Positions 42,819 through 59,119 of a DNA stretch of 64,000 nucleotides are shown piece after piece. This DNA comes from Symbiodinium natans (lineage: Eukaryota > Sar > Dinophyceae > Suessiales > Symbiodiniaceae). The position numbers were made by a program, and so were the translations under genes. The notes beneath the pieces are model-generated. The model saw nothing but the letters and a program-made list of their open reading frames with translations. It was not told the origin of the DNA and did not search any database. The first letter of the stretch is position 1. The number at the start of each line of letters is the position of its first letter. The stretch is from the NCBI GenBank assembly GCA_905221605.1, contig CAJNDS010002537.1, forward strand, positions 186,001 through 250,000, given 5' to 3'.

Positions 42819-43650
42819 CACACAGTTGGTCCGAGACACTCCGCTTGCATCCGCTTGCATCCGCTTGCAACATGTGTGAGCAGCAGCTGCGGCGACAGCG
42901 CAAGACACAAGATGAGCAAATCGAGGTCCTCGGGACCGGGCCTGCCCAGCTGTGAGTCATTAGTGGCAAGCCTGAGGCATCCTGACCAAACTTGAGGTAT
43001 CCATAGGCCGGGTTTGTGGGGTATCCGGGTTCTTGCCTTGGTGTCATCAAACTTGAGACCCCAAGCTTGGATAGATAATCAACAAGACTGAAACGCTGCA
43101 ACCATGTCCACAAGGTCAACAGCCTCGCAACCCAACAGATGGAGCAAGCAAGATCTTAACGTGTTGACAGTGTCGAGTGAATAAACGCTGGACGCAAATG
43201 GTCTCACATGTGACCACTCCAAGCGAATGCCAATCACATTGCCATTCTTCCATGCTTCTGTTGGTCCGAAAGTCCTCCTAAGCTCTCTCTAGCGATCAAT
43301 GTACACATGTGACCAGAAGGAAACGCTTCCATTCCCAGAGGTCGGGTGACCAGCACCTGGCTCAACTTGCAAAGCTGCACCCCCGGTGAAGATATCCGAG
43401 GCTCCACCAGCATGCCTCGTAGAACATGCTTCGCTCGCAGGGGCTGGTCAGCAAAGCAGGTGCAAAAGCGACATCCCAATGTCACTTTCCAGCTTCATGC
43501 AATGCGCCCGGCGTAGCAACCAAACTAATCCCCTCCCCCTACTACTAACCCCCCCTACCCCCTAATATTGAACACCCCCCCCCCCCCATTATATTCCATA
43601 ATAGAGCAATCATGGGAAGCTTTTCGAGTGGTCCCGCCTTGCCAAAGCCC
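42819..43650. other. No recognised gene
   Basis: A three-copy CATCCGCTTG repeat lies at about 42845-42872. A C-rich tract lies at about 43535-43588. A minus-strand open frame at 42960-43120 looks protein-like but has no motif. Confidence 0.4.
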
Positions 43651-43770
43651 TATAACTACAAATTGCTTAAGAACCCCCCAAAATCAAAAACACTAATCCT
43701 TAGATTCCGTTTTTTAGGTAGTATATGTTTTTCATATTTTTGGGGGGTTCTTCAGCAATTGGTAGATAAC
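43651..43770. mobile_element. MITE-like fold-back element
   Basis: About 35-bp terminal inverted repeats. The left arm is CAAATTGCTTAAGAACCCCC; the right arm read in reverse is CCAATTGCTGAAGAACCCCC, both extending into A-rich sequence. It is 120 bp long with no coding. Flanking duplication is not clear. Confidence 0.6.
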
Positions 43771-44240
43771 TTCCTTTCATAGACACGCACTTCCCTTTCA
43801 CGGACACACAGAGCTTGCCCCGATTCCGAAATTGGCTCATCTCGGATATTTGAAAGACATCGACTCGTGACTCATATGACAACAGATTCATGGAATGTAT
43901 GACAATACTTCACCAAGCATCTCGCGTCTACGAACATGATCAAGAAAATCGGACGACAAGTTGTGTTCTCGTGAAACTCACCACGGAAGTTCGTATGCGA
44001 TGATCTAGATATGAATGGTTTTGAGACGTGAGGGCCGTGCTGGCAAGCCACTCCATGCAGAGCTTGTCTACCTCCCAAAGATCCAGCAGGTTACCCTAAA
44101 ACCTAGATTTGACGGCTCAGCCAAAATCAGTTTTGAGGCTCGCGATCGTCCAGTCTCCGGCTACTGTGCTTGGGGCCGACTGCAACACAGCAAGCAACCC
44201 TGTTGATGTCATCTATCTATCCATCCATCTATCTAGTGTC

Positions 44241-44324
44241 TATACATACATACATACATACATACATACATACATACATACATACATACATACATACATA
44301 CATACATACATACATACATACACA
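44241..44324. repeat. (CATA)n microsatellite
   Basis: About 20 perfect CATA units, with ATCT/CCAT units just before. Confidence 0.95.
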
Positions 44325-44889
44325 CATTAGAATCAAGGCTGCGTCCCCCTTCGTGTCCCTCACTTCTCGTTTTTCAGGGTGAAGGTGGCAGACGTAGTGA
44401 GGACAACAAGGCCGAACAAAATCTTCGGAACATCGTATGCCTGGGTCTCCGTCAAAAAGGAAAGAACAAGGATCACTTTACAGGCTCCCGATAAAACAAG
44501 AATCTAGGAAACCCAGACCACCAAACAATGAATATAGGAGCCAAAAAAATCTCCACTACTATTTTGGGAGGGTTCCTGATTATGATTGTGGTACACTATA
44601 CCACAGAACCCTTTTCTAATCATTAGGGCTTTAGAGCAGCCAAACGAGATTCCCCCCCCCCCCTAACGATGTGCAAGACACGGACTCCACACCCAGCAGC
44701 ATCAGCACAACCCAGGTGGGGAAGACTGTGGAAATGTTTCCAGCGATGGTCTTTGCAACGGAGCCATTGACCTAGTTCATGGCTGGGATAGGCGCCTAGG
44801 GTCTAGGGTGTAGAAAGACAAATCATTGCTCGCCCTATTGGGTTCAAAGGACCTGGTAAGCCCTCAACCCTTTATGGGTGCGAACAAAG

Positions 44890-49870
<4,981 letters not shown>

Positions 49871-50371
49871 CTGTCGTAGGGTTTCAGGGTTTAGGGGTTT
49901 TCCAAGGTTGTTGCAGGGATCCTTTTGAGCGGCTTTAACAGCTAAGGGTACAAGTACAGACTATGGCCCAGGTCTCGGTTGAGGCTTTAAGGGGTCCCAC
50001 CAAGCATTTGTGAACAGGTACTACAAGACCAGCATAGTCAAAGTTATCCCAAATGGCCACTTAGACACTGGCCAAAATGGCTCCACGGTGTTCCAAACAT
50101 TCTGAGACGGCCAGAAGGCTCCCAAGCCGGTCCTGACTGTATCTTCAAGCAACCATGAACGCACCATCTGATTCGCGAACTACGACACCTGGAAAAACCG
50201 CAGCAGAAGCTGCGGAACATCGTGGCTTGAGCCTAGCCACTGGCGGGATCAAGCTCTGCTTTGAAGAAGATCAGAGCGTTTAGGCTTATCATGTACCCGG
50301 CTTCCGAAGCCACTCCTAAAGACACCCTAAGACCCGAAGCTCCTGGAGAAAATCTTCAGGTCTCTTTTCAG

Positions 50372-53300
50372 CTAGGCCAACGGTAGATCCAGGGGTGAGA
50401 ATGGCGAAGCCTCGGCGAAATCTGCCAGCAAGACCGGGATTCCCTTGCCGAACTTGGCCTCGTAGAGGTGGCGTAGCTTGAGAGCTGCTTCAAGGCTCTG
50501 ACGGTATTGTGCAGTTTCGACGGATACCGAGCGACAGAAGACTGCAGACACCTGATGAGAGTTATTCGGATCGTAGGGCAGGACGACCTCGTTGTAGGTG
50601 AGTCCGTGATAATGGTCAGCGACACTGAAGCTGCCACATTTCCTCACTGTGTCCTTCCAGGCTCTCTGCATCTTCAACCCTCCAGCCAAGCCTCCAGATT
50701 TCTGCCCGTCCCCAGCAGGATTGTAGGGACAGCCGCTGCATTTCCAATTTGAGAAAGCTGACCACTCAGTCAAGGAGCAGCCTGGCGTGGAATACGCGCG
50801 GCACTTGCACTGATGTTCGTCAGTCTTCCTCTGGGATTTGAAGTAGCTAGGGAGAAGAAAAAGCATAAACTTGCATTGCATATAGAGGAAAGGAAACAGA
50901 CCTTCCAAAAAGCAGAATAGTAGTTCTAACCTTCCAAAAAAAGCATCATCCGAGAACTAAACATCACAGCAGAAAGGTATAGTACTCCAGAACCCAGTCC
51001 TATCACAGTTCCCACCAGAAGTTGACTTCACCAGACCTTGGGTGTTGAGCACGCTGGCCCAAAAAAGGTTAACCAATACCATGTTGGTAGGATCCTACGG
51101 GCCCCAAAAACCTTAAAGGTTACCTACCCAGCTACTAAGAAGCTCAACCCTATAAACCCTAGAGACCCCATATGGAGCCCTTAGAGGAACCTTAAGGGTT
51201 ACCTGCCCTAAAACCGAAACCCTAAAACCCTAAACCGCGAAACACCTACTCAGCTACTGAGAAACGATCCCCACAGCCAGAGCCATCTCGCCCTCCAGTG
51301 CAGCCATCCACTGGATAGAAGCATCGCCACCTTTGGGAGCTTTTAGGTTTCAGGATTTGGGGTTTAGGGTTTAGGAGGGCTTAGGGCTCCGGAAGATCAG
51401 GGCACCAAAACACCGAACCACAAATGATAGTATCCTTGGTGTGATGGTAGAAGTGTGTGATTATGTGTATATATATATATATATGTATATATGGTACCCC
51501 CCCCCCCCCTCATATGCCCACACTTTTTCCTCTCAGATGCCATGGTAGGGTTTAGAGGTTTAGGATTTCGAAGCCTCCTAAATCAGCGAGCACGAAAGCG
51601 CTCTACTGTACCAATGTTTTCGGCCCAAAAGAGCAAAAACGCTGTACTGTCCCAAAAAAACCAATCTTTTTAGGCCAAACACAAGCAAAACTGCTGTACT
51701 GTCCCAAAAAAACCGAAAAAAATTAGAGACCTTGGACGCCAAGTGGCCTGGAGGTCTACATTTGGTTTTTTGGGGACAGTACAGCATTTTTGCACTTTTT
51801 GCCTTAAAAAGATTGGTTTTTTTGTGACAGTACAACACTTTCGAGGCATGGGAGTGCAAAAACGCTGTACTGTCCAGAAAAAACCAATGTTTTTAGGCGA
51901 AAAACTGCAAAAATGCTGTACTGTCCCACAAAAACCAAAGTTTGGAGACCTCCAGGCCCTGGAGGAGCCCAAGGTCTCCAAACTTTGGTTTTTTTGGTTT
52001 TTTTGGGACAGTACAGCATTTTTGCACTTTTTGCCTTAAAAAGATTGGTTTTTTTGGGACAGTACAGCACTTTCGGGGCCTGGGAGTGCAAAAACGCTGT
52101 ACTGTCCCAAAAAAAACAATGTTTATTGGGCCAAAACCTGCAAAAATGCTGTACTGTCCAAAAAAAACCAAAAAAAACAAATTTGGAGACCTCCAGGCCC
52201 TGGAGGAGCCCAAGGTCTCCAAACTTTGGTTTTATTGGTTTTTTTTGGGACAGTACAGCATTTTTGCACTTTTTGCATTGAAAAGGTTGGTTTGGACAGT
52301 ACAGCACTTTCGAGGCCTGGGAGTGCAAAAACGCTATACTGTCCCACAAAAACAATCTTTTAAGCCGATTCACATTCTTTTATACAGGAGTCCTATTGGC
52401 GCCTATTCATTTTAGTAAGATTCCTTCTCATTTTAACAGGATTCCTATTAATTATAACCGGGTCTTTTCAATTTGGTAAGGGTTCCTATTCATTTTAGTG
52501 GCTTCCTATTGGTTAAGGCTCATATTCATTTAGTAGGATTCCTATTAATACTTGTTGAAGGAATCGTATTTTTTCACAGGAGTCCTATTAGTTCCTGTCA
52601 TTGGTTCCTATTAATTTTAGTAGGGGCCCCTCTTCAGTTTATTAGGATTCCTGTCAAGTATAATTGTGTTCTCATTAACTTTAATCGGGTTCCTATTCAT
52701 GTTAATAGGCTTCCTATTAACTTTATATACAGGCCGATCAATTTTAATAGGGTTCCTATGGGTTTTAATGGAGGATTCCTATTTTCTGTTTATTAAATTC
52801 CAATAAATTTTCATAGTTGCCCTAAATATTTTAATAAGGCTCGTGCAAATGGAATATGTTTCCTATCAATTTTAAATAGGATTCTGTCATTTGAATAGCG
52901 TTCCCATAGAATTTAATAGAATTAAGCGTTCTCGGGTTCTCATTCATGTTAAAGGGTTTCCTTTTCACTTTAATAAGATTCCGATTAAAACAAAATGAAT
53001 CCTATGAACCCCATTAAATTTGATAGGAACGCTATTCACATGCATAGGATTTCTATTTAAATCATAGCATGCAATGAGCAAATTGTTCAGGTGACTTCTG
53101 CTGGAGTGTTTATGGGAGTCCCTCCCCCCTTTAAAACCACCGCGCATGGCGGAATGTAGTATTTTTATCTGGAAACCATGCTGAAGCGTGGGCGCATGGG
53201 GGGGGGGGTAGCATATATGGTACTATATATATATATATACATATATACATATATACACACACACATTTGTGACATACATATATATATATATACATATACA

Positions 53301-54877
53301 ACTTCTTTTAAAGAAATATGTGAGAAGATCCTCAACGTAAGGATCCTCCAAAGGCCCAAGAAGCCGCCCCGAGATTTGCCGAACCTCCCCGCCTCTTGCC
53401 GTAGTGCGTCGCGTTGAGAAGCAGACCGCACACGCCGTGCGGCCAGAGGTCCAGGCCATAGTCCTCTCTTTTTTTGAGACAGGGTTTAGGGTTGAGGGTT
53501 AAACCCTAAACCCTAAGGCTTAAGGATAACCAGGCCCAAGGAAGCTCCAGCTTCTTTTAGGATAGACTGAATAGATGAGCCCAAAAAGTTCTAACAACGA
53601 TTATTAAACTCTTCAGATAGATTGAACGTATAAGCCACAAAAACTAAAGTTCAGATAAACTGAATGCATGATCCCCAAACAATGAAAGCTAAACGTTGGC
53701 CAAAGTAGGAGTCTTCCATCATGCCCGCATTGAGGAGGCTGGCGGACATGATCTTCTTGTGCGCAGAAACCTCGGCTTCTCTTGGAGGGGTTCGGGTTCA
53801 GGGTTCAGGGGGCTTTAGGGGCTTTAAAATTCAAGGTTTTAGGGCTTTAGGGTCCAGGATTTAGGGGCTTTAGGGTGTAGGGTTTCTTGGGGGGGGAGGG
53901 GGTAGGGTTTAGGGTTTGGGGTTTGGAGTTTGGGGTTTGGGGTTTGGGGTTTGGGGTTTGGGGTTTGGGGTCTGGGGTCTGGGGTCTGGGGTCTGGGGTC
54001 TGGGGTTTGGGGTTTGGGGTTTGGGGTTTGGGGTTTGGGGTGGGGGGTGTCAGGTTTGAGGCAATATCATACATGTCGAAGCTTCATGTTGCACCTGCCC
54101 CACGTATCCTCTAAAGCAACAACTACTACACACCGCCCAGAAGCGACGTCATCCCAGGACCCTGCTTTCTGGACCATCTTGGTGAAGCCATCTTCTGCAA
54201 GGGTCTGAAGCTGACTCCGGCCATGTACATAAGTCCAGCTTTCGAAGAGGACCTTACTTGGAGTTCACGGTACTTAGTAGCCAATTATAACTGTACTAAT
54301 AACCCACTTATAAGCCCCTTAAGTGCCCTAATATGGTTCTAAGTACAGTTATAAGTACAGTTATAAGTTATAATTGGTTAACAAGTACCGTCAACCTCCA
54401 AGTACTTCTCCAATAACGAAGGGGGGAGAAAAAAAATAAACTTGAGGATTCCTACTCAAGTAAGGAAGCCCAAAGAGTTTATAAAGGGTGAAGCTTTATT
54501 ATTCCTACTAAAAAATAGGAAGAATAGGAAAAATAGGAAGCCCTTTAAAATGTTTAAAGTTCAGCTGTTGGAGAAGTAAGGCACTCTCACGAGCACACCG
54601 ACCTCGGCCAGATTCTCGGAGTCGGTTCCTTACTTTTCCCGTAACCTTAAAGGAAAAAAAAGTCACACTTCATTATTCCTCCTACATAAAGAAACCCAGA
54701 AAGTTTGCAAAAGTTCCGCGGTTGGAGGAGTAAGGTTCCGTTCTGGAAACTTTCGCTGAGGAAGGCAGCTTCCGCGTCCAGCTCACTCTGCTCCCCGGCG
54801 GTGCGGATCGCGGTAACTGCGCTCTTCCATAGGGCCATGGCGGCCCATAGGGCTATGAGTATGCGGAGGGAGCTCAT
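50372..54877 (-). CDS. Multi-exon gene for a signal-peptide protein of unknown function
   Basis: The ATG at 54877 opens MSSLRILIALWAAMALW, a signal peptide, followed by AGEQSELDAEAAFLSESFQN. Exon 1 ends near 54739. Exon 2 (54628-54584) reads TDSENLAEVGVLVR. Exon 3 (54252 to about 54130) reads LFESWTYVHGR, then LAEDGFTKMVQKAGSWDDV. Exon 4 (about 53779-53700) reads EAEVSAHKKIM, then LLNAGMMEDSYFG. Exon 5 (about 53466-53345) reads EDYGLDLWPHGVCGLLLN. Small blocks at about 51325-51270 (GGDASIQWMAALEGEMALAV) and 51062-51015 (ASVLNTQGLVK) probably belong. The last exon (about 50855-50372) is Cys-rich (CKCRAYSTPGC, WKCSGCPYNP), continues HGLTYNEVVLPYDPNN and ends at TAG. Joins 1-2 (GA-AG intron) and 2-3 (GT-AG) keep frame. 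I do not recognise the family; secretion or the endomembrane lumen is inferred from the signal peptide. Confidence 0.5.
51595..52345. repeat. ~235-bp tandem unit built of inverted halves
   Basis: GCTGTACTGTCC occurs in pairs that alternate with its reverse complement, in the order ++ -- ++ -- ++ -- +. Equivalent points recur at 51861, 52095 and 52330, a period of 234-235 bp. Each unit can fold into a long hairpin with T/A-tract stems. It lies in an intron of the minus-strand gene. Confidence 0.8.
52380..53060. repeat. Degenerate ~20-30-bp repeat (TTCCTATTAATTTTAATAGG-like)
   Basis: More than twenty diverged copies of a partly palindromic AGGATTCCTATT / ATTTTAATAGG motif. No gene is seen; intronic on the reading above. 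Confidence 0.65.
53210..53300. repeat. (TA)n/(ATAC)n microsatellite
   Basis: A short AT-rich simple repeat between the degenerate repeat block and exon 5 of the minus-strand gene. A similar short run lies at 51464-51492. Confidence 0.85.
53780..54055. repeat. Variant telomere-like array (TTTGGGG, TCTGGGG)
   Basis: It starts as degenerate TTTAGGG, then becomes about 20 units of TTTGGGG with a block of TCTGGGG. The homogeneous variant block shows local array expansion. Confidence 0.9.
54257..54402. mobile_element. Fold-back element with TA flanks
   Basis: The left arm CTTGGAGTTCACGGTACTTA matches the inverted right arm CTTGGAGGTTGACGGTACTT; pairing continues through CCAATTATAAC and ends near CTGTACT. 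TA stands on both sides, a possible TA target duplication. It is non-coding and sits in intron 2 of the signal-peptide gene. Confidence 0.7.
54403..54580. mobile_element. Second TIR element abutting the first
   Basis: Terminal TACTTCTCCAA (54403) and its inverse TTGGAGAAGTA (ending 54579). The interior is A/T-rich with short inverted repeats. Its outer end forms the 5' part of intron 2 of the minus-strand gene. Confidence 0.55.
54624..54739 (-). mobile_element. Introner-like intron with 6-bp flanking duplication
   Basis: GGTTCC occurs at 54624-54629 and 54734-54739. The 104 bp between begin TTACT and end AGTAA. On the minus strand the intron starts GAACCTTACTCCTCCAAC, close to the start of intron 2 (GTGCCTTACTTCTCCAAC), and ends AAG. 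Confidence 0.6.
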
Positions 54878-55032
54878 CACCTTGGGCGACGAGTTTGCCG
54901 CATTTAGGCATAGGAATTAAACAAACTTCATGGCACTTCGAGCCGTGTGGGTCCAACGCAAGTAACGTCGCTGCAGGCGGATCAATTTCGCAGTGCAGCA
55001 CTGATCTTCAAGTCCCATAACCCCAATGCATG

Positions 55033-55140
55033 ATTTAGGGTTTAGGGTTTACGGTTCATGGTTTTGGGTTTAGGGTTTAGGGTTTAGGGTTTAGAGCTTA
55101 GGGTTTACGGTTTAGGGTTTAGGGTTTAGGGTTTACGGGA
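55033..55140. repeat. TTTAGGG array with variants
   Basis: About 14 heptamers including TTTACGG and TTCATGG variants, just upstream of the signal-peptide gene's start (minus strand). Confidence 0.9.
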
Positions 55141-55169
55141 TGAGGGCTTCGTAAACGACATTCCCCGTG

Positions 55170-58100
55170 CAGTCTGCAAGGACTCATTTAACAGACTTTC
55201 TCTTGTGTTCACAGCCTCGCGCGTTGGCTCCCCAAAAACTTTTTGGGCCCGAATCTCATGACCCGCCCCCAAAAGAGGATGTCTTAGCTGCAGGCCCTCA
55301 GACCCGAGGTCTGAAGCCCCACGCCAAACCGCCAAACCGAGGGTGTGGAACATGGAAACCCCCACCATGGCCAGGGCTCGCCCTTACGACGACGTTTGGG
55401 GTTTTGGGGCTTTGTCGGGGGACGAAGAGACCCCCAGCTCCCCCGGGACACCTCCCGTCTCAGCCCACAAAATGGCTAGGGTTTGGGGCTTGGGGCTTCT
55501 AGCGATATTCTAGCGGTTTCGGATTCGGCGGGCCTGGACCAAGTTTGACAGGCGATTCCTTCGACACCTGGTGGGCGCAGCGACCCTTTATCCAACCCTA
55601 CCCCCCACTTTCCGACAACGGGGGAAAACGAGAGCTTCTCGACATCCCAAATGACCCCCTGCTGCTCAAAGGTGACCCTCTCTTTTTCCGGCAGGCAGAT
55701 GGGAGCTGGAGAGCTTCACCTGAACAGGTCCGCCTACTTGAAGGCACAGCGGAGGCCCTTAAGAGGGCACTTTACAGCCCCTGTGCTTCGTTTCCTCCCG
55801 GGCGCCCGGGAGGCCAAAGAGTTGGTTTTCGAGAGGCGGGGCCTTCTTAGACTTCTGAGAGTGCTATACCCTCCTTGCGCACCTTCCCTCATGTGATGAG
55901 GGGGCCCAAAGGGGATATAAAGAGAGGTGGAGAGGCCTTGTGCTGTCTGTCGGATCTGTGCAAGGAGCTTCAGAAGAAATGGTCCAGGCCCAGTCTCTCC
56001 ACTGCTTGCATCGTATCTGAGCCCGCCAACGCCTAGGGCCATCGGGACTTTTGGGACTTCCACACAGACTGCGACCTTGGATGTCTTGAAAGGTGCACTG
56101 CAAGGAACAGCGCGGAGCCATGAGACCAGAATGCCCGCCTCGATGGCCGCACGCTGAGGCTACGGAAGGGCCTTGCTCAGAGTCTCAAAAGATGCTTGGG
56201 CTTAGGGAGTCTTAAGGGGCTGTGGCAAGGCCCCTTGCTTGGAATGCATCATGGGCGTGGCCTCCACTACGCAAAGCAAGTGCAAAGGAAACTGTTGCAG
56301 CCCGACACCGCTCCGCTGCTTCTCAAAGTCTGCCACTTGCCCAGCCATTACGAGATCCCCAGCGTGTTAGGAGGGGGGATGGAAAATGGAGCTGCCAATA
56401 ATGCCTGACGTATTTGGGAGCTGTCCTGGCTACGAGGCTCCGCAACTCCGGCCTCTCACGTGGTTGCCCAACGCCAGGATACACAGGCGAGAAAGGACAA
56501 TGGTAATTTCATGCGCCGAGGGTCCTGCCATCTTGCATGAGCCTGCCAGCCAAACAAGCCCAAAAATGGAGACGGACACTGGCACGTCACCCGAGACCCT
56601 GCCTCCCTCCATTTACAGTGGGGGTATTACGAGCAGAGCTTCAACGGAGACTCTCCGCCATGTGCAGCACTGCGCTGGTGCTGAAGAGGTGATACCTCTC
56701 TTGCACACGACATACCCTTCTCACAAGCCACGTCAGCAGTCACGGCGCCACACTCGGAGCCACAACTGTACAAGAAAGTTCTCACGGCAAAATGGGGGGG
56801 GGGGGTGTGAATAGAAGGGAGGTGGCGCCATGCCACTAGGCTCCAGCCCGTCGGTGCGGGACGTATGGCATACGACGTGTGGACCGCGCGCTGCGGGCCA
56901 ACAAGCGGCAAAGCCATTACCTGAGAATCAACGTCCTCTTTCACACGGCGCTGCCTAGTTGCCCCGCATCACTCTGCCTGAGGCCTGTGGTGTAACCTTC
57001 ACCATCTGAAGCACCAGGCCGCCACTTGGTACTGTGAGCTAGGTGATAGGACATGTCACATCGGAGAACCCCTTGCAGGGGCAGCTCACCCTCAAAGACC
57101 GCTAATGGGCAGCTGCACAGCGGCCAGGGGCCAAGACAGCATTCAAGTGCATCGGAATTGGCTACCTTGCCGACTGAGCTTTGGGATTCTCCAACGGCGC
57201 TCTTGCGGAACTCTCAAGCTACGAAGCAACGCGGCATGCTGAGCAAGTTGGACCACTTTCTTCTTCCATGACAATCTTCAAAAAACACCTGCCTCCTGAG
57301 CAGAGCTGCCTACTCCACGTCGCATCTACACTTCGAGCTTGCCTCTTCTAACTTAAAGACACACGTATCACCTACCGGCAGGAGACCACTCCTGCTAGTA
57401 TGCTGGCTTCATTCCAGCTGCATGTGCAGCTTTCGTTTCTGCCGTGCTGAGGGCTGCCACTTCCTCGCGGCAATCTCCGAACTCACAGCCTTGTGGGAGG
57501 ATTTAGGCAGTTGTGCAAATGGATCCTTCGTGATGGTACTTCGCGCGAGGCGTGAGGTTTCTTGGAGCCCCCCCTGTGCTTTCCAGCTTCCTCTGCGCAA
57601 CTCCAACCTTGGCCACGCTTAGCGGCTTAGCGGCTTGGCGGCTTGGCCTGGTCTGCCATCTGAACTTTCTTTTTCCTGAAGCCCCCTCCCGGAGCTGCCC
57701 TTAAGCTGTATGGCAATTGCACCGCACCGCCACATTGTGACCCACCTCACGGCCTCACGGATCCCCCTTGTTCGGTCGGAGTCGGCCTCCAAGTCCTCGT
57801 CCAGTCGGCCTAAGACTTAAGAACTTTTGACAGTCAGAGTCTCTGAGTCTGCTGGTGAGGCTTGCTTAAGGCCAAAGGCGGCGGGGCCTGTGTCTTCGGC
57901 AAAGGGATCCTCCCCAGCCTAGAGAGGAACCCACCACAACTTACAGGTTGTGCCTTAGAATGGCAGCAGCAAAGCCGAGGCCCAAGACTTTTCAAGACTC
58001 CAAGACCCAAAGGCAACAACCCAAAACAACCCTTGGCTCCGCCTCACACGGTGAAGGCGCGCCGAAGCAAGGCCTGTGATGGCCCCGAGCTAATCCTTAA

Positions 58101-58660
58101 ACCCCAAGACGGTGGCCCTGAGAGGTTTCAACCTTATCTCCAAGGCCCTGCGACCATCCTCTGCCTCAAGCAGGTCAAGCAGGTCCCACAGGTCCCACAG
58201 GCACAGAGACCCTCATTGAGGCCTTGATCCGCGAGGTCCCTGTGAAGGACTCGAAGGCTGCCAAGGACTTCGGTCACCTGCAGGCTTTCCCTTTGAAACC
58301 GTCCGCTTTTGAGGAAAAGGAATGCTGGCCCCAAGGCTTTGCACTGCTCAACGGGAACTTCTCTCTGGGGGGGCTACCTGAAAGGCACACATCCTGCCTC
58401 CATGGGCTCCATGATGTGTGGGTCATCAAGGCCCAGGCCTGCTGTTGCAGAGCAGCAAGATGGAATCGAGGAACGTCGGGCACTCGATCACATCACAGCA
58501 TGGAAGACCAGCTCAAGGTCAACGGAAGCTGTGGGCCGAGCTGTGGACCGCCTCGGGCCGGGGAGCACCCGGGAGCGCCGATTGGCGCCCAAGGGCACTA
58601 GCCAGCTTCTACTGCGGAGAAAACACAAAAGTCACACGGCGCGACAGCCATCATAGCCAT
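55170..58660 (+). other. Candidate coding exons, function unknown
   Basis: Blocks with protein-like composition and splice-like borders on the plus strand. One lies at about 55555-55790 (DTWWAQRPFIQPYPP, then LLKGDPLFFRQADGSWRASP). Another lies at about 58199-58273 (ETLIEALIREVPVKDSKAAK, with AG before and GT after). A third lies at about 58460-58605 (QQDGIEERRALDHITAWKTS, then AVGRAVDRLGPGSTRERRL, after an AG). I recognise no domain and cannot show that they belong to one gene. The stretch 55870-58190 otherwise holds only short open frames, one copy of the dispersed repeat (about 56620-56775) and a G-run at 56790. Confidence 0.3.
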
Positions 58661-59030
58661 CCAAAGCCTTTACTTTGGTTACATGCTTTGGCCTCTCAGT
58701 CTTGGACAGAGGCCAGAAAACCTCCGAAAATCTTTTCAGAGGGTTCGGTCTGGCGCCCAGACATCGCGTTGCATGGTTCTGCCTAACCCTTATCGGCCCT
58801 TCACTGGCCTTCCCCGATCGCCAGGCAACCGGGAACCCTCCCCCCACAAAGCTGCCGAAAACGTTGCGCACACCTTGGTGCCCCAAACTTCCTTGGACCC
58901 GGACCCAGCACTTGAGCCTGAAACATCCTCTTTCACACCCGGGTCTGAAGCACCCGCCTTTGTGCGGTGCGCTCTGTGAAAGCCAGACATAAAGGCACTC
59001 ATCATCCCGCAAGGCTCATGCACTGATGCA
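58661..59030. other. No recognised gene
   Basis: Overlapping open frames on both strands without motifs. Confidence 0.4.
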
Positions 59031-59119
59031 CTGGAGGGGAAAGCAACGAGCTCTTTTGGTTGTGTGCCTTTGCTTCTTGGTGTTCTTGGTGTTCTTGGTG
59101 GCATGCCAGTCTAGCAAAA

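Noticed and set aside
50155-50283. 42-residue plus-strand ORF beginning MNAPSDSRTTTPG
   Set aside because: Short, isolated, no conserved motif and opposite to the two neighbouring genes; kept only as a note.
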